A DNA stretch of 64,000 bases from the NCBI RefSeq assembly GCF_018691265.1, contig NW_024881295.1:18399904-18463903 (forward strand), in the 5' to 3' direction. Below are positions 25,508-37,314 of the stretch, piece after piece. Origin of the DNA: Tyto alba. Its lineage: Eukaryota > Chordata > Aves > Strigiformes > Tytonidae. The stretch's first letter is position 1, and the number at the start of each line of letters is the position of its first letter. Both the position numbers and the translations under genes were made by a program. A model generated the notes under the pieces. The model was not told the origin of the DNA, made no database searches, and saw only the letters and a list, made by a program, of their open reading frames with translations.

Positions 25508-25893
25508 CGCAATCCTCGGGATATGTGATTAAAGCTTCCCGCCTCCCAAAGTGTGAATAGCGGAGGTTGGCTTTTATTTAAATAAAAAAGGGGATGGTGC
25601 CGCTTCCCCTCGGAGGTGTTACACACCCCCACCCCCCAACACGGCCCAGCGCCCGGGCTGCGCTCTGCGTTTCCCGCTGGGAATCTGCAGGGAGAGAAAA
25701 TGGCTTTTTCTTCTCCCGACCCGAATGTCGGAACACCACCCACCCACCCACCCCAGTGAGGATCTGCTGACAGAGGGGGGGACGGATGGCTTTTGTGCGG
25801 ATTCCAGCCCTGCGCCGTGATTGAGGTTCATCACACCACCTTATGTTCCAGGACGGGAGAGCTTATTTCTTTGCTACCTGAGCTGTGTTTCAA

Positions 25894-25896
<3 letters not shown>

Positions 25897-25940
<44 letters not shown>
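25897..25940. repeat. Poly-A run of 44
   Basis: Unusually long perfect A homopolymer. The sequence before it (to about 25560) resembles no retroposed gene or SINE I know, so it is listed as a simple repeat. Confidence 0.9.
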
Positions 25941-25943
<3 letters not shown>

Positions 25944-28236
25944 AAAAGGTTGCTTCTTTCCCGGTTTATTTAAGATTTACTAACCATTCTGCCGCATCCA
26001 GGAAGAAATCAGTATTATTTTATCCCCCTTGCTAAAACCTTCCCATTATTATTACCCGATGCCAAAGTACTGGCAGATCCGTTCGGGGGTGGCACCTACT
26101 TTTAAAGGGACAGAGATGACCCTTTTGAAGTTCTGAGATTTTCTTCCCCAAACTGAGGAGATCCCTACTCAGGTCAGATAATTCTGCCACCTCTATATTT
26201 TAAGGAGGTGGTTTGCAGAATTCAATATGCGCTTTCATCCTTCTGTGTTTAACTGTTTACTAGTCTTTGTCCATGAAATCTGTAATGATTAGTGTCTCAT
26301 CCTTTGCTTACTGTGGACTCTTATGACCTCATTCATTTAGCTCTTGGCAGCATGAGCCACATTTTTCCCTCTTTCTATGACTTACATTTGTCCTTATTCA
26401 ACAAGCGCCTTTGAGAAGGAAATGCCTGCAAGGAACTTGATATTTCATCCAGCATGGGGTCATTTTATGGAAGTATGTGGAATAACTGTTCCTTCCTACC
26501 AGGAGGCAATTTAGATCAGCATCTCTCTCTCTCTTCTTCCCTTTGCATTAACAAGTTTTATGCCCTTTTGCTTCTTAGCTTCCTGTAGTGCTCTACTGAA
26601 AGCAGGCAAGAGCTAAAACCATTTCCTCACTTCCCAATATTCCCAATAAGCAAGAAAAAAATGAGTCCTCTGTCACAATCACTGGTTCTGGTGGTTGCAG
26701 CACTCAGTGTAACAAACTGAACCTTGCTAGATCCACGTAGGAATTTGCCAGGAAACCAGATATTTTTCTCGACTTTGTACTGAGAGATAGGTTATTTTAT
26801 TTGGTTTGGTTTGTTTATTAACTTGTATGTATTTGCTTATTCAGCTCTAGGTCAGATGATATGAGCTAAGACAGTCTTCAACTCTCCTTCAAAACTAATT
26901 GTTCTTACTGTGGAGAAGTACCATCTTGTTCGCTTATTGTAGCCTTTTGGAGGCTCGATGGCATGGGTGTCTCAGGGCAGTCCGAGAGAGAGGCTTCACC
27001 GGAGTCTCTAAAGGATGTTTGAGTTAGGACTGCTCCTAAGATTAACCCAAAATGTCACACTATGGTCCTGACCATTTTTCCTTGGGTGGCAGGTGGTTCT
27101 AGATTGCTTTGGTTTAGCTGTCTTCTGTACTGGGCAGAATTTTTTTTTTTTGCTTGAATAAAGTTCAGTGCACAGACACTTCAATCTCAACAAAATCAGT
27201 AGTACATGTAGCATTAAACAAGGGGATAAAGGACAACATATGAGATTACGGGTATAAAATCTAAAAACCTCACTCCTCTTTCTGGAGCAGATGTGAGGTT
27301 GAGCTCCTGCTCTGGTACGTAAACCTCCCACAGACACTCTTGTAGGAGTTTCATAGGGTCAGTGATTTTTTTTCTTCCAAAATGACCGATCTTCTTGGCA
27401 CAGACCTCATCTCAACGAGGCCGCTCAGCTCTTTTGCAGTGCCAGCAGACCTGGCTGTGTCAAACGTGCCTGGGCTCTGGTAAGTCATGTTATGTCCCTG
27501 GGCCTGGATTTTTCTCATCTAAACCCCTCCATCCAAGTTGTTCCAGTCTTCTCCTCCAAGCTGGTCAAGCTCTAGACACTGCGTGCTGTCTTTGGGTAGC
27601 TCTTCTTCACTCCGATGTTTTATCCCTCCATCCTGGCTCTCATCCCAAGGAATCAATAACTTTTAGGAGATTTTAACAGTGAAAATAAGCTTGAAAGTTA
27701 GCTCACTGGACAACCAACATCAATTATGATAAAAAGTTTCAGGGCTCAACTGCGGGATTTTAGTTACATCAAGACCCTTTTCTTCCTGCCCAGTGGCAAT
27801 ATTTTCCTCCACTCCAGGAGGTGGACTGGATACTTAATTTTTCATTTGTCTTCTTTCACTCTTCAGCTACATTTATGTCAGCACAAAATGGATAGGAACC
27901 CAGCCAAGTCTGTTGCAAGCCACTTCTTCTACCTAGGTATAAACAGCAGCTCCCAGAAAAAGGTGGCAGAGGCCTTTGCCTTGAGCAAGCCTGCACAGCA
28001 GAGCAGACTCAGCTGAGTTGCGTTGGCTTGCAGCACCCAGGAGCACTTTGTGCCCACCCTGTGCTCTGTTGTGCCATGAGGTCTTCCCACATCAGGAGTG
28101 TGAGCAAAGTGCAATGGCACCTCTCTGTATCACATGCCATCCCCTAATGCATGCTATCATCAGCGCAGGAAAACACCGAGGTGTTCCCTCCAAGTCCATA
28201 ATTGCCTTTTCTCCATACTGAGATTTTCTGCACTAC

Positions 28237-28256
28237 TTTTTTTTTTTTTTTTTTTT
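28237..28256. repeat. Poly-T run of 20
   Basis: T homopolymer followed by CCAG. It resembles a polypyrimidine tract and acceptor, but no coding exon follows that I recognise. Confidence 0.9.
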
Positions 28257-30408
28257 CCAGAATCTAGGCATTTTGGTTGTCTTTTCACCATCCAAACCCA
28301 ACCTGCACTGGTCACCAGTGCCTCTCTAGAAGGGCTGCATTGCTTTAGAGACAGATCAAACACTTCTGCTCTACTTGCAACATTGATTGCTTAAATTTCA
28401 CAGCTGTCACAGGCAAGTCCACAAAGGGGCTGCGGAGGCTTCTTGCAAGAGCAAGAGCAAGAGGATAATGAAGATGAGGCCCCAAAGCATCATGAGCTGC
28501 TGCACATACTCACTAATCAGCAAAATGCCACAGAAATACATTTGTACAGCTTGGGAAGAGGCAGTGACTGATAGGATTGTGCTGTGAAGCACATCTGGGA
28601 TGACCAGAGGTAACGGGGTGAGATTACAAGTATTTTTTTCCTTTCACCAACAAAGGGTGTTAAAGGTCCACAAGGGGCACGGATGGGCTGGATGTCCCCT
28701 CTTCAAAGCATATTAACAGTAATCCCGGGGAGATAAAGCTTGTCCCTGGCACAGCAGAGCACAAAGCAGTGTCAGGGTCCTAGGAGCTTCTTATGTGTTC
28801 CTCCAAGGAACAGGGATAAGGTAGGATTGAGAACTTCAGACTGGAGTGAGCACAGAAAACTTCCTGGCATAGACCAGATCTGCCTGGGACCTTTTGCTTT
28901 GATCTGGTCTCTTGTGGCAGCAGCTTTGTCTCATCACCAGCTGGATTGCCAGTGGCGAAATGCAGCAAGGGAAGGTTTTTGACTTGCCAGATTTGTTCTT
29001 CTTCCTTAGGTACTCGTCTCTTCAGTTGCAGTGAATATTTCTCTCAATATCAAGTTGGTTCAGCTTTCTCTCTCATTAATCTCTCAGTGAGTCTTTGTTT
29101 CTCAGAACCTGTTAGTTTAAACCAGGTCAAACACTAACATACATGTCAGCACCCCCACCCTTAGGATCTGCCATAAAAGATAAGAATACAGGCCTGTCAA
29201 GCTCTTTGCCCTATTTCTGCACAGAGCCAGTGCCCAATGCTTCAGAGAGGTAGAAAAAATCTGCTATTTAAAGGTTACATCTCTTCTCCTTCCTGTGATG
29301 CTGTTGCTTCACTTTTTATTTTCTTCAGTGTTCTTCAATGAGTTGGAAATCATGTTACTGGTGATGGATTGCTCAGTTCCTTCACACAGCTCTACAGTTC
29401 CCTGTAAAAAAATCTTTCACCGTCTGCCAAGCCACATTGATTTTCCATTGAAAGCCTCTCCTGTTTCTCTCTAATATCTATGGGGTCATGAGATCCTGTA
29501 GGGTGGAAGAGAGGGAAAAAAACTGAGATGCAATACGAATGTTTGTAATGCTCGGAAGAACAGTTTTCTACTTTTGCCTGACTTTCAGCTGAGTTCAGTG
29601 CTGTGAGCTACTTCACGAGAAGCTAAGTGTGAATAGTCAGCTGAAAGATAAGAATGGACTGTAAGAATGAAATTGAAGTAATTCTGGCACAAAGCGGAGA
29701 AGAGTATATAGTAGAAGTGGGAAGAAAAACAACAGCAGAAGATTTTATAGCAAGGCTCATAAAGAAAGTGATTTTTATTCTCTGAGTTTATGCAAGAGGA
29801 CTACTTAAAGCATTGGAAAGGTATTGGCTGCCTTGGCGTTAAAAAACAAATAAACCAGATCACTAGCCATAAGGCATAAAGCAAAGAATATTTCCTCCAG
29901 CATAATTCATTGTTGCTTAGAAAGCAGATACTGCAGGCACATATTCTAATATTAAATCAAATTATAATGCCATTAAAGCAAGTAGCTCATCTTCTACACT
30001 GGCTTCATATCTGTAGAGATTAAGCTTGAATAAAAGCACACAGCTTTCCTCTGTCACATTGTATAATTATTATTCATACAGCAGAATTATAGATAACAAA
30101 GTAAAAGATGACTACTTTCCTACATCTCTGCCATAGGATCTCTGAACCTTCCGTGATTTAAAATTTAAAGGCTTAAAATCTCTAATTCCCTATTGTAGCT
30201 CATTGCATTTGATTTATTTTATGTATATCCATCATACATATGCCTTTGCATTGCAAACACATATAGACATATTCTACTCTTATCTGCTTTCAGAGAGGAT
30301 CCTTGAGGGAGAGGTTTCAGGATGCAATTGAAATGATTTAATAGTTAATTGCACCTTCTTCCTCCCACCCTCCCAGGACTGGCCCTATACTCCTACTGCT
30401 TCTTTCAC

Positions 30409-30427
30409 AAAAAAAAAAAAAAAAAAA
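30409..30427. repeat. Poly-A run of 19
   Basis: Simple A homopolymer in intergenic DNA. Confidence 0.9.
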
Positions 30428-31794
30428 TCTGTAGTCTCATTTGCCTCCTTGGTGAGCACATCCAGTTCACCATCAGAAAACAGATCCTGAAACATGGGCA
30501 AGGATGAAACTGTGCTGCCTATCTTCATTCGTGTGGTCGTCCTGCGGCAAGCCAGGCTTCACAGCACGCAGCTCAGCCCTCTGCTCAGCGGGCAACTCCT
30601 CTTCAGGGCTGGCCTCATCTCCTCTGTTTCAAACCTCCCCGCAGCCTGAATCAGCCTTCTCAGGGGTTCAGATCTTGGGGGGAAATTGGCAATAACAACC
30701 CAGGTAGATAGGGCACATGGACTTTGAACATCACCTCAGAAACAACTCCCAGGCAAGTCCCACAGCTGCCATGCCTGGTCTCTGGATGTTTGTGTCCTTC
30801 ACCACCCTGCCCTTCCCTCTCCATGTGTTCAGTGGCACAGAATAGCAAAAATCTGGGGTGACTCCTGGCATCACACTCCACTTCTGCCTGTGATTTCACA
30901 CTGAGCTTGAGAAATGCGCCTCCTCCTGATGAGGAACTGTTTAGATGAGCTTTCCTTCCCCCCGCCCCAAAGTCAGGAGAAGGATCATATGCAATCATTA
31001 TCTTTTGTATGATTCAGTGCCAAGACCATGAGATCAAAGACCATATTTTGCTCAGAGTGATGTGCACCTTCTGTTCTTTGCATGTAGGAGAAAACACAGA
31101 CTGTTCCAGCCGCTACTGAGATAAAACCTAATCAGCAAAGTACGCTGCTTGGATAAATCACTAGCATGTCACGCACTAATGGAGGTGTTGTGCTGCGACC
31201 ATCAAGCTAAAGCACCCACACAGAGATTTCCATCCATCTCTGACAGCATCACTCACTCACTGCATGACCTTGGACAAATTGCTCATAGCCTGACTTGCAG
31301 AAGCACCAGCCTCCTGGAAATCAGGTCAGTGCACTCCCTGTGCTTCAACTACCCTCAGGAAAAGAAAGCAAATACTGTTTCTCCCCTGCCCGAACATCTG
31401 CCAGGCACAAAGCTCTATTGTTCCCAAAGCTGGTCCCAGTGATGTTGCCCTGGGAAGCAGATGCACCTCTATGCAGGCAGCAGCCCCGACACAGAGTCCT
31501 TCCAGCCCGTGTGTCCCAACGCCCTCGGCTGCTGACAGATGCCTTCCACACCAGGCCTGAGACAAGGTGGGTATTTGGTGTGGACAGCAAACCTCTGTTC
31601 TTCATTTTCAAATAATTTTTGCTCTCTGGTGAGGGTGCTTGCTTCCCTGTCACTAAACTCCAATTCTTCTGTTTTGAGTGCTCCAGAATCCTGGTACCTT
31701 ACAATTTGTCTGTTCAGGAAAGACCCAAGGAGGTTAAAGAGTCTTGTAACATACTATACTTGTCCATATAAAGCATAAGGAAAAGGCTGTGGAC

Positions 31795-31822
31795 TTTTTT
31801 TTTTTTTAAAAAAAAAAAAAAA
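31795..31822. repeat. T13/A15 inverted homopolymer junction
   Basis: Thirteen T directly followed by fifteen A. The sequence is perfectly self-complementary with no spacer. Confidence 0.9.
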
Positions 31823-32476
31823 GAGGCACTAGAGCTTCATAAGTACATATTGTGGCATGGAGAAAGGCGGGAGAAGATCCTGGTGAGCTGCTCAGGCCAC
31901 ATGCCCACAACAATGTTGTCTGTGGTGGCAGGGGCTCAGGCACAGCTGTGCCAGTGGTCCCTGCTCCCAGTTAGCTGATCTCCGGCACTGGGAAAGCTTC
32001 CAGAGAAGATGCACTCAAGCTGTCACATCTACTTAAGTAACAGCATTGTGTTCAGAGCCTAGTCACAAATAGTGTTTTCCTTTACCTTAGTTTCCAAAAA
32101 TCAGGCAGTCCCATGTCTGTTGATAACAGTGGGAATGTGAACCAACTGTATGTTTTCACGCGCTCTGGACAAAATCTGTCTATGAACAGCAGGTAAGGTC
32201 TTTGTCAAAAAGCCTTTGGCCCCTGTACAAGTGTAATTAGAGTCTGATTTCAACTTCCCTGATTTCAATTTCCCAGCTGCCCTTTGAAGCCTTATTCAGT
32301 AAGAAGTGCCAGACACCCCGCATCTACATTACAATGCATCCTAACACACTTGAAAGCCCAAGGGCATGCTAAAGAAATCCAAATCCACCGAATCCATAGC
32401 CAATATACAACATGAGATCAAGGACAGATGAAAAGTATTTCCTGCAATGAATATGCATTGTGAATTGTTTTGTCAT

Positions 32477-32574
32477 TTAGCAAGAACTGCTGCTTTGCTG
32501 AATGCTCTGTTATAATGCATGTTCACATCATTGCAGCGATGTTACGCTAGGAATCTAAAAGCAGTTCTTGCTAA
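32477..32574. repeat. Imperfect inverted repeat with 14-base arms
   Basis: TTAGCAAGAACTGC at 32477-32490 is the exact reverse complement of GCAGTTCTTGCTAA at 32561-32574. Inside, GCTGAATG (about 32497-32504) can pair with CATTGCAGC (about 32528-32536) around one bulge, which extends the potential hairpin. A TCF/LEF-like ATCAAAG immediately follows the right arm, and octamer-like ATGCAT elements lie inside and just upstream. Function is unknown; it could be chance, a conserved enhancer or a small mobile-element remnant. Confidence 0.6.
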
Positions 32575-34049
32575 TCAAAGCACTAAAGGGTCTGTTTCAA
32601 TTTCCCTACCAGTGTTTTCAGCAGAAGTCTAAACATTTATGTCCATAGGTTCAGCCATATCTCTCTGTCACTTATTCTTCATGCCCGATAACAGCACATT
32701 GCCACGAAGTACTTGATGCTTAGAAGACTTGCTACTGACAACAGCTAGACTGTAGCTTTTCTGTGTTGGCTTACTGCACTCGTGCTTTACTGGAAATCAG
32801 CTCTGAGCTCACACTGAACAGAAGGACAGAGATCAAAGCAGTTCGCTGCTCCCTGAGGATCATGGTTCTTAGCGACTTCCTTGCAAACCAATAGTCACAA
32901 CTTATTTAAGCTCGGATCCATGCTGAGCAATTCCAGCCGTTCCCATCAAGCACATCCTTTGGGGGTGGGAGCATTTGATGCTGTCTGAGGTGGCGATGGG
33001 CTATCTCAGCACCTCTCTCCAGACTGAATGCGACTATTATTGGGAAATCCCAGTAAAAAGTATCTCCCAGGCTAAATCAGGGACATTGACTTCCTGGTGC
33101 TCAGCACTACCAGGCGGGGATGAAGGCAAGAGAGCAGTCTTCAGTGCTCTGTAATGTCAGCGTGTCCGGCTGCTCTGACTCTGATGTCAGCCCATGGATG
33201 GGGGCCAGGATCAGGCCCAGTGCAGGGAACCAGGCTGGGAACACAGCCCTGGGGTGGCCGTGGGGGAGGCAGCTTGGTGGGGCTCATAGACAGGCAAGGC
33301 AGGACTGAGGGGAAGCTGGAGAGCAGCCCTGCTGTGCCATCACTGGGGCATGGACCGACAGCCCCAGGGGTGCTGAAGTAGGGTGCTGGGCTGTGGGCAG
33401 GGTGTGGGGAGCCCCGGGGGGTAAGCAGGGCCAGTAAGACCCATTAGTACCCTCAAGGCCCTGACACCAGCACATATAGCCAAGATGTGCTGATTTCAGT
33501 TGTGGAAGTATTTACTTTCTTGTTTGGAAGATGACAGAGCCTGTCTGCTCTGTTATCCTTGGGCCATTTATTTAGATTGAGGATTAGGCTGCCTGCAGAT
33601 GCTCCTGCCCCGGCTCCCTCAGTGCCAGTTCATGGTGCCACAGCCAAAGAACTGTGCTGCAGGGTCACAGCAACACTGCTGCTTCCATTTGAATGGGATG
33701 CAGCTGCTTGCATGAAGTTTGACACCTCAGTTGATAAAATCCAAGATGCAAGATCACGCAGTGTGAGGTTGGGAGTTTCTGGGGCTGCCTTAATTATCAG
33801 GAGCTCTGGGGCTGTGACAAGGAGGCATCCAGGCAGCTCCATGTGCAGCCTGCTCAGCTCTGCAGGTAACAGGTCTGGCTGGAAGTAAGCCAGCTCCCAA
33901 GGAGCCATTCAGGTGTCGCTGCACTGTGTCCTCTGCTGCAGTGAAGGAAATTGCAGGGTATTGCCAACACACCAAGCTTGGAAAATCTTGAAATGCACGA
34001 AGACACTATTTATGGGCTAATGTCTGTATGTTGTTCTGTAAGCAAACTC

Positions 34050-34115
34050 CATAGAATCACAGAATCATTTGAGGTTGGAAAAGACCTTTAAGATCATTGA
34101 ATCCAACCATGGATC
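34050..34115 (-). repeat. CR1 LINE 3' end fragment
   Basis: The text ATAGAATCACAGAATCATTT, then GAGGTTGGAAAAGACCTTTA and AGATCATTGAATCCAACC, is the typical reverse-strand 3' end of avian CR1 elements. The element may continue to the right with heavy divergence. Confidence 0.85.
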
Positions 34116-35495
34116 TGGTCATGCATGCATTTGAAACCTGTTGATACAGAAGTGACAGAGTTGCCTGTATCCCAAAGAGGTGTGCCAAGCACCCCCTTGG
34201 AGACTATACTGCATAACTATGGATTAGAAACCCAGTGCAACTAACACTTTGTAGGATACCACTGAAAACTGATAAGAGGTCCAAAGACTAAGTCCTCTTT
34301 CAGCCCCTTGTGACCTTCCCATGCCTCCATGTGCATAAATAGTAGCTATTTTGTCCTTGGTCACATTGAACTTAAGCCCCAGCCTGTTCATCATGTGAGG
34401 GAGCTGGCTGGTGTTGCAGGGGAGCTGTGTTTCCATTTCTCTGGGCATCCTTGCAGTCGTATTGGCTGTGGTTCCATGTCCTCTGGATACTAGTGCAAGA
34501 TAATGAAGAGCAGACGTCCTGACATAGCATGACCCTGACTCACAACTGAGTTGCTTGAGGACCCTGAAACCCTCTCAAGATGCAATAGCAAACATGAGCC
34601 AAAAGAGGAGGCATATTGTATCAGGTCCTTGGCAAACAGCTTCCTCTAGGAACTCTAGAGAATAAGCACCACCTGTCAGTCTTGTCTGTCTCAAATGTCC
34701 ATTAATTCCTCTGTCCCTAGGCCCCTGGAAGAGTCCAAATGCTTGGCAGACTACCATGTGGAAGGTGAAAGGAAGAGTTCAGCTGGTGCCAGGCTCTGAG
34801 CACCAGAGGGGAAACTAAGAAATTTGAATTACAAAATCAACTGGCTGCTATGAACTGATGCAACTCCTTGAAAACTTGACTTGCTTACCTTAACTCTGGC
34901 ACCAATGACTGCTAGCATGATCCTTCAGATCAGATGACCAAACAGACTATGGCTTCAGGCTTTATTTCTGGAGCAAGCTGGAGCAATTGTTCTGTCTGGA
35001 GAGAAGAGAAGGAATTAGTCATAGGTTTAAACACAGTAGTGAATCCAAACTATCTAACAACAAAGAGAGCTAAACTTGTGAAACATTACTTACATTAAGG
35101 CCTCAACCTGTGGTTGTAGTCTCATGCCCCAGACTAAATGTTGGCTTAGCTCTGTTTGACATTGTTTCTGCCTGCCTGGGAAAAGCTAAGGTCTAACAAA
35201 TATGCTGAGTCACGAGACTTGTGTATTGCCCTTGGTACATCACACGTGGTAGGGATGTGGGACAAAGTCATGTGGTGAAATCAGACAGGATGGATTTTCC
35301 TGTCATAGGAAGTCAGGAGGGATGGGGACATGGAGAATGTCTCAGTTTCATTTAGGAAAACTTAGACAGCTACAGATTGTCTGGAGATAAGACTGGAGAG
35401 GCTCCATAGTGCCTAAGCAGCCCCTTTCCCTGGCTGCCTATTTTCACCCAGATTCCATTGACTTCCTCTCTCAGGGCTTTGCAGGAAAGCACAGG

Positions 35496-35560
35496 AAAAA
35501 AAAAAAAAAAAACAAGTAAACAAACAAACAAAACACACAACAAAACAACAACAAAAAACC
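35496..35560. repeat. A-rich tract, poly-A then (AAAC)n-like
   Basis: Seventeen A, then CAAGTAAACAAACAAACAAA and CAACA units. Low-complexity DNA. Confidence 0.9.
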
Positions 35561-37280
35561 CTAAACAAATGCAGTGACACTAGGCACAGCCATTGCTCTG
35601 CTCTATTTACAGTCTCTCCTTTTTCCTCTCTGCAGCTCTGTCCCACCTTGGGCTGGCTCCAGAGCTGGCCAGGACCATGGGGATACCCAGAAGCTTCCTG
35701 CAGAATGCTGTGACCCCAGGCCCCTGGCCACCCAAGATAGGACACTGGCTTCCAGAAAGCTATTACAGATGACCACAGTAGCATCACACCAGTACAAGGA
35801 GTACAACAGAATAGTTCAGTTTGTGGAAGACCAAAGGGAGATACAAAGTCCACTGCAAACTGCCCACCACCACCCCCACACCTCTTTCAGTGTATTAATA
35901 CATGTAGTGTAACACCAGAAGTGGCTATGCCACTGTGGTGGCTGATTCCTCTTTGCTGCTGCCACTGCTGCAATCTTCTTGCTGTGCAACTAAACCCACC
36001 AGAGCATCTGTTTTTATAGGACACATCCCTGAACACGTTCATTAACTGCAGAAACGTTCATCAGGCTGGACTGCTCTCTGTCTAATTTTCCTCCACAGTG
36101 AGGCTTCACTCATGCTAGCTGACTGCCATAAAATATTGCTAGCACCTAAAACTTAGGAGCCCAAGTGCCATTACTGTAAGAGATATATGGGAATCCCATT
36201 AATTCAAGGAGACTTCAGCTATTCCAAAACAGAGCTTGAAAATACGCACTCTCTAGTTTTAACATCAAAACAACTACCCAAACAGAGAAGCACAAACCAT
36301 CTGAATCTGTGTCTTCCCAGTCTTCACCTATGCTACAAAAATGCTGCTATGTCTGACTGTGCATGAACACAAGCAGCCAGCTAAGGCCAAGCATGCTTCA
36401 ATTGCTCATGTGGACAAAAGACAAAAACCAGGGAAAAGTTCAAAGATAATAGTTTTCAAGTGCTTGGTGTTACTATTAAGGCTCTTGCAGGGACTCCATG
36501 TCAGGAAGACTGAACCTGCAGTGGCACGAGGGCCAGATTACACAGCTTCTCCTCATTTCATCAACCCACCTCCACCTTGAAAAAAAAGCTGCACCTTGCA
36601 GATTCCCCTTCTTGTATCCACTGCCAGATGCCTTCATCTCTGCCAGCTGCTGCTCCTTTGTGCTCCTAACCTAATGCAGCTGGCAAGGCAGCAGGGAAAG
36701 GTAATCCTATGAAAAACACATCTAATGCTTTTGGGACATATTACAGGCAATGTGTGATTTTTGTTATGTTAGGATATCTATTCTTCAACCTCAAAAGATG
36801 TACTGTGATTCTGAAATGAGTAGGTGTGGATTATAGCTGAAGGCACGACAGAATAATTGAATTGCCCCTCCCTTACCTAGCCAGAGCTCTCATCTTCAAT
36901 TTTACCTTAGCTACCAGCTAATGTGCCAGCTACATTTTGATAATGACTTACCTACACAGCTTCTGGGCAACTACAAATTGATCCTGATGTGCAAAAACCC
37001 TGACTGTGATATTGAGTAGTTGGAATGCTTTTTACAAATCAACAGTGCTCTGAATCCATCCATCTTTCCTCATGTCAAATTGCAGTGAGGTCCTATCACT
37101 GCAGCAAACTGTGGCAGCTGGCCTTGCAAAATAAGGTCTGGAAATTGGGGCTGTAACAGCGAGAAGGAATGAACTGAGGTGATCACCTGGCTGCCGAACC
37201 ACAGGCCTGCCTGCCTTTGAGTATAACCTTTGTACCTATGAAAATTCATGAGTTGTGGGCTGGTTAATGTGCAGGTAGCA

Positions 37281-37314
37281 CCTCTTTGCCTTCCCCTCCT
37301 CTTTGCCTTCCCCT
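37281..37314. repeat. 17-base exact tandem duplication
   Basis: The unit CCTCTTTGCCTTCCCCT occurs twice without a gap. Confidence 0.95.

Noticed and set aside
24304..25560. 418-codon open frame on + across the DENND5B island and the minisatellite
   Set aside because: It reads antisense through exon 1 and then through (TTTA)n repeats, giving FIYL-rich low-complexity translation in all three frames. It is a composition artefact.
28237..28260. Poly-T then CCAG as a splice acceptor of an unknown exon
   Set aside because: A homopolymer followed by AG is common by chance. No homology or donor supports an exon.
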